Shown: piece by piece, positions 53,757-61,074 of the stretch
How positions within the stretch are numbered: the stretch's first letter is position 1
Layout: each line of letters opens with the position of its first letter
Assembly (NCBI GenBank): GCA_030148335.1
Contig: JASBTQ010000039.1
Span: forward strand, 58,493 to 122,492
Source of the DNA: Allomuricauda sp.
Lineage (GTDB): Bacteria; Bacteroidota; Bacteroidia; Flavobacteriales; Flavobacteriaceae
DNA length: 64,000 nucleotides
Direction: 5' to 3'
Program-made: the position numbers and the translations under genes
The notes under the pieces: generated by a model
What the model was told of the DNA's origin: nothing
The model's input: only the letters and a program-made list of their open reading frames with translations
Database searches by the model: none

Positions 53757-54703
53757 GTGTTCCATTTCTTTTGAAGGCCCAATAAAGTCTTGATCAACAG
53801 TGTGATACTGGCAATAATGAACACCCCAATGGCAAAGAGCATGCCCGCGTCTTCAGAAATGTTCAGCAAGAAGGCACAGCAAATGATGATCAGGCCAAAG
53901 GGAATGATGGACAGATAAAAGAGGCTTTTTGTTCTCAGACCATACCCTATTCCAACTCCGAACGCAATAATCGTGGAGAGCAACAGAAACACAAATGGAG
54001 CATTGGCTTTATCAAAAATCCCTCCAGATACACCCACCGTGCCGATGGTCACTACCGCCAAGGCGAGCAAGGAGGTAAACCATGTGGGGCAGGTTTTTAT
54101 TTGGGTGAATTTGGGAAGGATCAGAAAGGCTAAAAGGAACAAACTATTGACGGCAAAAAGCAACAAAGAGAGCAACGCTCCATCCCAATCGTGGGCCACC
54201 TGCTCAGCATAGAGAATCAGGGTAATGTTGGTAAGTACCATAAAAACCACCCACTGTGGGGAAAAATTGGAAACAAAGCTCCAAATGGCAACGGAAAGGG
54301 TCCACACCAGAAAAAAATCATAGGCATTGGCCCCTGTTTGATAGACTTGTCCAAAAACGGCCCAAAGAACACCGGCCAAAACGGATGCCCCAACAAGCAT
54401 TGTTTTTTTGACCAAAGGACTGGCCTTTATCAGAAAAAGGCATAAAAAAACCAGCACAACCAATCCCTCGATAAGTCCAAGCTTCGCAAAACGGTGCAGA
54501 TGGGCCCAATTGTAGGCAAAAAAGAAAACAATGCCCGCCGTACTGAACGAAATGCCGAGCCCCAAAAGCAGCAACGATAGAAACTTGCGCAACGAAGGTT
54601 TGTCGGAATGGACATGCTCCTCCAGGAACTTGGCAACCCCGGCTTTTGACCAATTGCTGTTTTGGGCAATTAGCAGTATATCTTCCCGATTGATTTTTGG
54701 CAT
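53753..54703 (-). CDS. DUF2157 domain-containing membrane protein
   Basis: A 316-residue protein. The N-terminal soluble part ends with LEEHVHSDKPSLRKFLSLLL, then about nine membrane helices follow, with FAYNWAHLHRFAKLGLIEGL and GQVYQTGANAYDFFLVWTLS, the conserved DUF2157 stretch (GQxYQTGA). It is the first gene of a three-gene operon with DUF4401 and GDYXXLXY. The 54704-54895 gap to the divergent lipoprotein gene shows nothing recognisable. Confidence 0.9.
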   Translation of the reverse strand: MPKINREDILLIAQNSNWSKAGVAKFLEEHVHSDKPSLRKFLSLLLLGLGISFSTAGIVFFFAYNWAHLHRFAKLGLIEGLVVLVFLCLFLIKASPLVKKTMLVGASVLAGVLWAVFGQVYQTGANAYDFFLVWTLSVAIWSFVSNFSPQWVVFMVLTNITLILYAEQVAHDWDGALLSLLLFAVNSLFLLAFLILPKFTQIKTCPTWFTSLLALAVVTIGTVGVSGGIFDKANAPFVFLLLSTIIAFGVGIGYGLRTKSLFYLSIIPFGLIIICCAFLLNISEDAGMLFAIGVFIIASITLLIKTLLGLQKKWNT

Positions 54704-54895
54704 TAAGGATCAATTAGTTGTTGGAAATGTATGAAAACTGAATGAATTAAAAATGTAAAATTGACGGATGAGGGGTTTCGGTTGATCAAAACTGCCATTC
54801 CGTAAACCCAAACAGGGGCTCTGTCAATTGGTGACCTTGCGATAGGTCATTTTGAGCTACTTTTCGTGGAAACAATCCCAAATCAATGACCGACC

Positions 54896-55489
54896 ATGAA
54901 AACCACCGTTCTTATCACCATTTTATTTTTTGCCTTTCCATCGTGCCATAGCCCCAAAAAGGGTTCAAAGAAGAACACAGAAGAAAATAAGGCTGTGACG
55001 GCACATTTCTCCCAAATGTCCACTGCCGATAAACAGGAGGGAAACCCTGGATCAAACCAAGAAGAGGAATACATCGAAACAGATGATGAGGACCGTATTT
55101 ATGATCCCTACGATTTCCCTTTGGAAGCGGAGTCTATCAAAGCCCTTTTGGGACATAATATTTCCATTGACACCCAATATTTTGTAGATGAGTATTTCCC
55201 CGAGGGCTATTCTTTTGTAAAAATCACCCACAAGGACACACAAATAGCTTTTTATGATGTTTTGTCCGGGAAGCATCGGGCACACATCACCACCCCAAAA
55301 CTATCCGTGCTGGGCGGGATCAAAATCGGGACCCCAAAGCAGGAATTTATCAAGGCCATGGACTTTCGTAATGGCAATCCTGAAAAGTTCAATATTTTCA
55401 ATCTGATGGATGAATATGGGGCAATGACGTTTTCCTTTAGGAAAGACACCTTGTTCCTAATTGAGGGATATTACGAGGGAGGCGACTAA
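54896..55489 (+). CDS. Hypothetical lipoprotein
   Basis: A 197-residue protein I do not recognise. It has a short signal with a Cys (FFAFPSCHS), then a low-complexity charged linker (KKGSKKNTEENKAVTAHFSQ; EEEYIETDDEDRIYDPYDFP). A compact C-terminal domain follows: LLGHNISIDTQYFVDEYFPE, KLSVLGGIKIGTPKQEFIKA, then a YGAMTFSFRKDTLFLIEGYY strand pair. The GGIKIGTPKQEFIKA piece resembles small beta domains in envelope proteins. It is convergent with the next gene, with 28 bp between the two stops. Confidence 0.75.
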   Translation: MKTTVLITILFFAFPSCHSPKKGSKKNTEENKAVTAHFSQMSTADKQEGNPGSNQEEEYIETDDEDRIYDPYDFPLEAESIKALLGHNISIDTQYFVDEYFPEGYSFVKITHKDTQIAFYDVLSGKHRAHITTPKLSVLGGIKIGTPKQEFIKAMDFRNGNPEKFNIFNLMDEYGAMTFSFRKDTLFLIEGYYEGGD

Positions 55490-55517
55490 AACTTATCTAG
55501 CTAATCCAACATCGGGT

Positions 55518-56477
55518 CTATCCGAACAGAAGTTGGATAAAATTGGCAACCACCACCCCGGAAAAAACAAAAAGGGTGAAATAGAACACAAGGCTGACAA
55601 ACTTGAACATATCCTGATTTTCCAAATTTTCAGCAAGGCGGGAGACATTCGGGTTGTCAGGCAGGTACATAATTTCCAGTTTTTCGAGGTCGGGAAGTGT
55701 GCCAACTTCCAGTTTTCCCACTATTTTTTTATCGCTTCCTTCGTACAATTGCTTTGTCCCGTCCCTGAAAGTATATTCAAAACCGACCACGGGATTGTCA
55801 TTGATAAGGGTGCCGGTGTCCCAGTATTTTTTGATGGTTGCCGTTGCGCCGAGACCTTGGTAGAGAAGGTCCCAGTTTTGGGCCTCGTTTCTTCCACTCA
55901 TCACCAATCCGATTCGCTTGAACAGGAAATTAAGAAAGATACCCGTACCGAAAAAGATGGCCCACATTTGCCACATTCCAGATGCCCGAAAAAGGGACTC
56001 ATACTTTTCTGGATGGGCATCGATCCTGGAAATGGCCTCCCCTATCAGAAAATAACATCCGACCACATAGAGAATGGTCACGGAGCAGCAAATGACCATA
56101 TACGCAAAAGAAATACGGCAAGCACCGGTAAAAAGGAGGACGGGACCTTTAGGTCTTTTGGCCAAGTTCAATCCGATGGGAATCTTACCATCAGGTTGAA
56201 ACCGATTCAAATGGGGCATACTGTCCCAAATCCTGATTTTTCGATGTATGGGATGGCCTGACAGATTTTCAAAAAGGACCAGAAGCTCCAAAAGTGGTTT
56301 TTTTCCGGCTTTTAGGGTGGTCACCGATAGTATGGTCGCTTCTTTTTGGGTTATGGAGCCATTTTTTTGATTGTTCCATATGCAAAACGACCTGACAAAG
56401 CACCTGGAAAGTAGTTTGTAAAACCAGAACAGGAGGACAAGACTGACCAAGGACAAAGTGATCAAGGTATGGGACAT
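55518..56477 (-). CDS. DUF3592-like membrane protein
   Basis: A 319-residue protein started at the ATG at 56477. There is an N-terminal helix (ITLSLVSLVLLFWFYKLLS), two central helices (MVICCSVTILYVVGCYFLIG; MWAIFFGTGIFLNFLF) and a C-terminal helix. The soluble segment ATIKKYWDTGTLINDNPVVG, then FEYTFRDGTKQLYEG and LEIMYLPDNPNVSRL, follows the DUF3592 pattern. A weaker copy appears earlier (ATILSVTTLKAGKKPLLELL), suggesting two such modules. Function is unknown. It lies 137 bp downstream of the S41 peptidase gene on the same strand. Confidence 0.65.
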   Translation of the reverse strand: MSHTLITLSLVSLVLLFWFYKLLSRCFVRSFCIWNNQKNGSITQKEATILSVTTLKAGKKPLLELLVLFENLSGHPIHRKIRIWDSMPHLNRFQPDGKIPIGLNLAKRPKGPVLLFTGACRISFAYMVICCSVTILYVVGCYFLIGEAISRIDAHPEKYESLFRASGMWQMWAIFFGTGIFLNFLFKRIGLVMSGRNEAQNWDLLYQGLGATATIKKYWDTGTLINDNPVVGFEYTFRDGTKQLYEGSDKKIVGKLEVGTLPDLEKLEIMYLPDNPNVSRLAENLENQDMFKFVSLVFYFTLFVFSGVVVANFIQLLFG

Positions 56478-56614
56478 AGACAAGTTTTCGGTTAAAGTAA
56501 CAAACAATGACTATGTACGAACCGATGAATTGACGGTTGCCGCTTATGAATTGACGGAAGTGCCTTTTGGGTTATCCTGTGATCGGTCTATCCAAAAAAT
56601 AAGGCGCTCTTGTT

Positions 56615-58246
56615 TTACTTCAGAAGGCTTTTGTATTTGGAGCCGTCCGCAAGAAGTTCTTGGGCGGTCAATATGGCGTCATCCTTTTGCAGATAATGCC
56701 TATAGAGCCCTTCCCTGTAGAAATATCGGGTAATGATCTCATCTTCCAGACTTTTTTGGATTTCTGTCCTGTACGAATCCAGTGCAGAAATTTTCCCTCT
56801 ATTTACCGCCAAGAGGAGGTCTTTGTATTTTTCCTGCACATCTGGACCCAAAAGGGAATCGTCCGCATTGATGGACTGTTCCAAAAGCTCCTCCGTCTTG
56901 GTCTGGAAGGTGAAGTTCTGTCCTGCGACATACTTTTTGAACGCGGCATAATCTGCATCGGAAAAGGCAAAGCCATCAACCCCATCAAAAGAATGGTCGT
57001 AATAATAATTGGTGGCAAAATCAAAAATGATGTTGTTCGCGTGCAGCGCATCGATAAGGGAATTGGTCTTCAGGGAATTGATGGTCACATCGGGCATGAC
57101 TCCGCCACCATCCCAGACCCTGCGCCCGTTTCGGGTGGTAAACTCGTTAAAATTGGTGTTGCGAACCGCATTTCCTCCCTCGTCCCTGTTCCAGTAGTCC
57201 AGCGATTGGATGCAGCGTCCGGAAGGGGTATAATATCTGGAAATGGTCACCTTCAATTGTGTGCCATAAGTGAGCTTGAGCGGCCGCTGTACGAGCCCCT
57301 TTCCAAAACTACGGGCACCCATGATCACTGCCCTGTCCAGGTCCTGTAGGCTTCCCGAAACAATTTCACTGGCCGAGGCACTTTTGCCATCCACCAGGAC
57401 CACCAACGGGATTTCCAGATTTTCGGGCTGGTTCCTCGTCCTGTATTCCTGATTGAATTTTTTCACCTTGGATTTTGTGGTCACGATGAGTTCCCCTTTT
57501 GCCACAAACAGATTGGTCACGTTGATGGCCTCGGAGAGCAGACCGCCCGGATTTCCCCGAAGGTCCAGCACCAACTTTTCGGCTCCTCTTCCCTTCAGAT
57601 CCTGCATTGCAGATTTGGTTTGGGCGGAAGCCTTCGCATTGAAACGTGAAAGGACAATGTAGCCCGTTCTGTCATCGATCATATCGTAAAAAGGAACAGC
57701 ATCCACCTCAACACCCTCACGTGTTATGGTGGCGGTCTTGGTTTCCCCTTGCCGCACAAAGGTGACTTCGACAGCGGTGTTGTTGGCCCCTTTTAGCAGT
57801 TCTCCCGCATCGTCGTCAAAGTCCGAGACCTTGGTCTCCCCGATCTTGATGATCTCATCCCCGGCCTTTAGGCCAGCCTTGTCCGCGGCATATCCTTTGT
57901 AAGGCTCCACAATGAGGAGTTTGCTTTCATAGGAACGGATTAGTGCACCGATGCCCGAATATTCACCAGAGTTGTTGATCTTAAAGGCCTCTACATCTTG
58001 TTCGTTCAGAAAACGGGTATAGGGGTCCAATTCTTCCAGCATGTTCTTGATGGCGGAATCCATGAGCTCTGCCGGATTGGTCTCGTCCACATAGTTCATG
58101 TTGAGTTCCTTGAACAGTGTGGTGAAGATTTCTATCTGTTTGGCAATCTCGAAAAAATCGCTCTTGAAACTGAAACTGCTTGCCCCAATCAAGACTGCGA
58201 CTGCCAAAAAGGGAACGACAAGCTTTTTTTTAAGGATTCTTCTCAT
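56615..58246 (-). CDS. S41 family C-terminal processing peptidase (CtpA-like)
   Basis: A 543-residue exported serine protease. An N-terminal hydrophobic signal/anchor (VVPFLAVAVLIGASSF) is followed by a helical segment with LDPYTRFLNEQDVEAF and a PDZ domain (about 93-180, GIGALIRSY; AGLKAGDEIIKIGET). The catalytic domain has LVLDLRGNPGGLLSEA and the active-site pair VDGKSASASEIVSG (Ser291) and RSFGKGLVQ (Lys316), 25 residues apart as in CtpB. A long C-terminal region (about 400-543) is typical of the flavobacterial form. Its start overlaps rnpA by 17 bp. Confidence 0.95.
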   Translation of the reverse strand: MRRILKKKLVVPFLAVAVLIGASSFSFKSDFFEIAKQIEIFTTLFKELNMNYVDETNPAELMDSAIKNMLEELDPYTRFLNEQDVEAFKINNSGEYSGIGALIRSYESKLLIVEPYKGYAADKAGLKAGDEIIKIGETKVSDFDDDAGELLKGANNTAVEVTFVRQGETKTATITREGVEVDAVPFYDMIDDRTGYIVLSRFNAKASAQTKSAMQDLKGRGAEKLVLDLRGNPGGLLSEAINVTNLFVAKGELIVTTKSKVKKFNQEYRTRNQPENLEIPLVVLVDGKSASASEIVSGSLQDLDRAVIMGARSFGKGLVQRPLKLTYGTQLKVTISRYYTPSGRCIQSLDYWNRDEGGNAVRNTNFNEFTTRNGRRVWDGGGVMPDVTINSLKTNSLIDALHANNIIFDFATNYYYDHSFDGVDGFAFSDADYAAFKKYVAGQNFTFQTKTEELLEQSINADDSLLGPDVQEKYKDLLLAVNRGKISALDSYRTEIQKSLEDEIITRYFYREGLYRHYLQKDDAILTAQELLADGSKYKSLLK

Positions 58247-58682
58247 GGGATTCTTTTTTTAGAAAGGCCAGCAACAGTTGTTTCATGGCTTTTTCCACTT
58301 CATTATAATCAGGCATCTTATGGCCAAGGTATAAAAATATGAACGCAAAATTTCCTTCAATGTTGTTAAAAATAAGGGGTTTATTGAGACGATAGGCCTC
58401 CCGCAACAACCGTTTGATGCGGTTACGGTCAACAGCTCGCTTGAACTTTTTCTTTGGGGCCACAACAGCGACCTTGACAGGGACATCCTGTTCGGCGGAT
58501 GTTTTGGCATAGATGAGTTTCAATGGAGGTTCACGCAGGCTCTTTCCTTCGGCAAAAAGGACCTCGAAGAGCTTTTTGCTCTTTAAGCGCTCTTTTTTTG
58601 CGAAGGTCAGCCTTTGAGTGTCCCCTTGAGGGGACCTTAGGGGTGTCTTCCCGTTACTACTATCAGGGTTTTCATTTTGCAT
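58230..58682 (-). CDS. rnpA: Ribonuclease P protein component with a repeat-derived N-terminal extension
   Basis: A 150-residue protein started at the ATG at 58682. The family core begins near LTFAKKERLKSKKLFEVLFA and contains VAVVAPKKKFKRAVDRNRIK and RLLREAYRLNKPL, the RNR signature. RnpA binds P RNA to process tRNA 5' ends. The first about 25 residues (MQNENPDSSNGKTPLRSPQG, then DTQR) are not family-like, and the KTPLRSPQGDT part is translated from a 27-bp REP-like repeat. No ATG lies between the repeat and the core, so the extension is probably made. It starts 1 bp after the DUF559 stop and overlaps the S41 gene by 17 bp. Confidence 0.9.
   Translation of the reverse strand: MQNENPDSSNGKTPLRSPQGDTQRLTFAKKERLKSKKLFEVLFAEGKSLREPPLKLIYAKTSAEQDVPVKVAVVAPKKKFKRAVDRNRIKRLLREAYRLNKPLIFNNIEGNFAFIFLYLGHKMPDYNEVEKAMKQLLLAFLKKESHEKNP
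58620..58646 (+). repeat. REP-like dispersed repeat, copy 2 (inside rnpA)
   Basis: A 27-bp element: GTCCCC-TTGA-GGGGAC then CTTAGGGGTGT. It differs from copy 1 at one base and is read as codons near the start of rnpA. It lies on one side of the DUF559 gene; copy 3, in the opposite orientation, lies on the other side. Confidence 0.85.
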
Positions 58683-58683
58683 T

Positions 58684-59037
58684 TCAAAAACAACTTGCTG
58701 TAAGGTCAACTAAACACTGAACATATTGCTTTTTTACCTCACGATCCTGTAACCGAATCAAATGTACACCTACTTTTTCTAGATGGCGTTCCCTTTGTGC
58801 ATCCTTATCATATTTAAATTTATGGGATGCCCCATCAATTTCAATGGCGAGTTGCAGTTCATGACAATAAAAATCAACAATATAGCCCAATAAGGGGACT
58901 TGTCTGTGAAATTGAACGCTAAGAGCACGCTGTTTTATTTTTTGCCAAAGCAGCACTTCGGAAAGTGTGCTGTTTTTGCGTAGCTGTCTTGCAAGCTCTT
59001 TTAGTTTTGGATTGTATGGAATGATTTTGTTTTTCAA
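58684..59037 (-). CDS. DUF559 family endonuclease (Vsr-like fold)
   Basis: A 117-residue protein with a TTG start (59037). It shows the DUF559 pattern: IPYNPKLKELARQLRKNST, then LSEVLLWQKIK (Glu27), FHRQVPLLGYIVDFYC (Asp55), LAIEIDGASH (Glu66, Asp68) and GVHLIRLQDREV. These residues form the PD-(D/E)XK-type core related to Vsr mismatch endonuclease; the true substrate is unknown. It is flanked on both sides by copies of a REP-like repeat in opposite orientation and sits directly upstream of rnpA, which suggests insertion as a unit. Confidence 0.88.
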   Translation of the reverse strand: MKNKIIPYNPKLKELARQLRKNSTLSEVLLWQKIKQRALSVQFHRQVPLLGYIVDFYCHELQLAIEIDGASHKFKYDKDAQRERHLEKVGVHLIRLQDREVKKQYVQCLVDLTASCF

Positions 59038-59104
59038 AGAATGTCGCCTAAAAGGAATTTAATGGCAACAAAATAATCAATCCAACCAAATAATAGGGTA
59101 AAGT

Positions 59105-59150
59105 ACACCCCTAAGGTCCCCTGCCTGCGGCAGGCAGGCCTCAAGGGGAC
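59105..59150 (-). repeat. REP-like dispersed repeat, copy 3, with a nested palindrome
   Basis: On the plus strand ACACCCCTAAGG-TCCCC and TCAAGGGGAC are the reverse complement of copies 1 and 2, but split by a 19-bp insert (59122-59140) that contains the perfect palindrome GCCTGC-G-GCAGGC. The insert sits at the loop of the original hairpin. Confidence 0.8.
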
Positions 59151-59170
59151 AATATCTGGGGTTGACCATC

Positions 59171-59195
59171 AAAAAAGGCGGCACAAATGGCCGCC
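59171..59195 (-). terminator. Intrinsic terminator for the M1 peptidase gene
   Basis: On the minus strand GGCGGC-CATTTGT-GCCGCC is followed by six T, 27 bp after the stop of the M1 peptidase gene. Confidence 0.88.
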
Positions 59196-59221
59196 CTGAT
59201 ATGTTTTTTGGAAAGAGATGT

Positions 59222-61072
59222 TTATTCCTCCGTTTGATATACGTTGTTCTCACCATCCACATCGGCCATGAGTTGTGAAGGGTCTATAACAATGGCCTTC
59301 ACGTTCTCCAGCGGCATGTTCAGTGTGAACTCATAGGAAGGATATGCCCAGGGCCAATCGTCCAATACGGTCCTTTTCAAATCGGGATAAGGGTTTTCCT
59401 TTTCCCCGAACATCATCCGCAAGGGAATGTAAAAGGTTTGTTGGGTGCCGTCTTCCCCGACCACCAAAATATCCAAGGGCATGGGCATTTCCCCAATGCG
59501 CTCCAAAGAGATCTTGGTCTTTTCGCCATCGGCCTCCACGCTTTTTATGCCATAATCGATGGTGTTGGTCGTTTGGGTCCAATCGGTCAGGTACCAGTTG
59601 AGCTCCAAGCCAGAGACCTTTTCCGCGGTCCTTTTGATGTCGTTGGGCACAGGGTGCTTGAACTTGAAATCGTCATAATATTTTTTGATGGTCTCCATGA
59701 GTTTGTCCTGTCCAATAACGTAGCCCAATTGGGAGAGGAAAATAGATCCTTTGCTATAGGCCGAAATACCATAGGCAAAATTGGTGGTATAGCGGTCGGC
59801 ATGGGTGCTCTGGGGCATTTCCAGACCTGAGTTCACCAAGGCGTAGTAGCCCCTGTATGACCCCTCGAAGGGGTTTTGTTTTTCCTGCTGCATGATTTCG
59901 TTCATGCAAAGGCTACTGATGAAGGTGGTGAAGCCTTCGTCCATCCACTCGTGCTCGGACTCGTTGGTGGCCAATACATGCTGGAACCAAGAGTGTGCCA
60001 TTTCGTGCACCATCACCCCGACAAGACTTCCAAGTTCACGTCCGCCAGTGATCAGTGTGCTCATGGCATACTCCATTCCGCCGTCACCGCCCTGTACCAC
60101 GGAATATTGTTCGTAGGGGTACTTTCCGATGTTCTTGCTGAAAAAAGCCATCGCCTCAGCAGTCTTGGGCGGGAGCTTTTTCCAGTTTTCAATGATTTCG
60201 GGGTTGTTCTTATAGTAAAAATGAAGCGTGGGACCATCTTCCATCTCAAGGATGTCATGGATGTATTCCGGGTCGGCGGCCCACATGAAATCATGGACCT
60301 TAGGGGCTTTGAAATGCCATGTCAGGGTCTTGCCCTTGGTCTTTACTTTGGTGCCCGGGGTTTCGTAACCGTGCCCGATTTCATTGGGGTTTTGCAAATA
60401 CCCCGTTCCGCCCACGGTATATTCCTTGTCCAAGGTGATCTTCACGTCAAAATCGCCCCATACGCCATGGAACTCCCTGGCAATGTAAGGGTTGGGATGC
60501 CACCCCTCAAAATCGTATTCCGAAAGCTTGGGGTACCATTGGCTCATGGAAAGTGCCACGCCCTCACTGCTGTTCCTTCCTGCACGCCTTATCTGAAGCG
60601 GGACCTGTCCTTTGAAAGTCATTTCCAAAGTGGTCTTTCCTCCTGGGGGAATGGGTTTGGCAAGGTCCACGACAAGAATGGTCCCCTCTTCCTTGAAAGA
60701 AACAGGTTGTCCGTCCTGGGTAAGGGTCTCTGCATGCAGATAGCCCATTTCGCTTTCAGAAAGAGTGGAAATCCTGCTTTTGCCATCCTCCATCATCCTC
60801 TTGTCTGGATCTTTTATGTTCTGTAGCCTGATGTCCATCTCACTTCCGGGCTGGAAGGCATTGTAATACAGATGGTAGAATACACGGCCCAGTTCGTCTG
60901 GGGAATTGTTGGTATAGACCAGTTTTTGTGTTCCGGTATATTGATAGGTTTTTACATCCATGTCCACATCCATGGTGTAATCCACATGCTGTTGCCATTG
61001 GCCACTTTCCTGTGCGGTCATTAAAGAGGCACTGGCCAGTACTGAAAAGAAGAAAAAGCGTAAACGTTTCAT
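59222..61072 (-). CDS. M1 family metallopeptidase (aminopeptidase)
   Basis: A 616-residue exported peptidase with a signal peptide (about 1-20, SLMTAQ). The zinc site is MVHEMAHSWFQHVLATNESE (His356, His360), followed by HEWMDEGF (Glu379), an HEXXH-x18-E arrangement. The exopeptidase motif appears as GGDGGMEYAMSTL (about 328-340). The N-terminal beta domain has YTGTQKLVYTNNSPDELGRV and the C-terminal part is complete. M1 enzymes remove N-terminal residues from peptides; here in the periplasm or outside the cell. It starts 2 bp after the S8 peptidase stop, so the two are probably one operon. Confidence 0.95.
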   Translation of the reverse strand: MKRLRFFFFSVLASASLMTAQESGQWQQHVDYTMDVDMDVKTYQYTGTQKLVYTNNSPDELGRVFYHLYYNAFQPGSEMDIRLQNIKDPDKRMMEDGKSRISTLSESEMGYLHAETLTQDGQPVSFKEEGTILVVDLAKPIPPGGKTTLEMTFKGQVPLQIRRAGRNSSEGVALSMSQWYPKLSEYDFEGWHPNPYIAREFHGVWGDFDVKITLDKEYTVGGTGYLQNPNEIGHGYETPGTKVKTKGKTLTWHFKAPKVHDFMWAADPEYIHDILEMEDGPTLHFYYKNNPEIIENWKKLPPKTAEAMAFFSKNIGKYPYEQYSVVQGGDGGMEYAMSTLITGGRELGSLVGVMVHEMAHSWFQHVLATNESEHEWMDEGFTTFISSLCMNEIMQQEKQNPFEGSYRGYYALVNSGLEMPQSTHADRYTTNFAYGISAYSKGSIFLSQLGYVIGQDKLMETIKKYYDDFKFKHPVPNDIKRTAEKVSGLELNWYLTDWTQTTNTIDYGIKSVEADGEKTKISLERIGEMPMPLDILVVGEDGTQQTFYIPLRMMFGEKENPYPDLKRTVLDDWPWAYPSYEFTLNMPLENVKAIVIDPSQLMADVDGENNVYQTEE

Positions 61073-61074
61073 GG

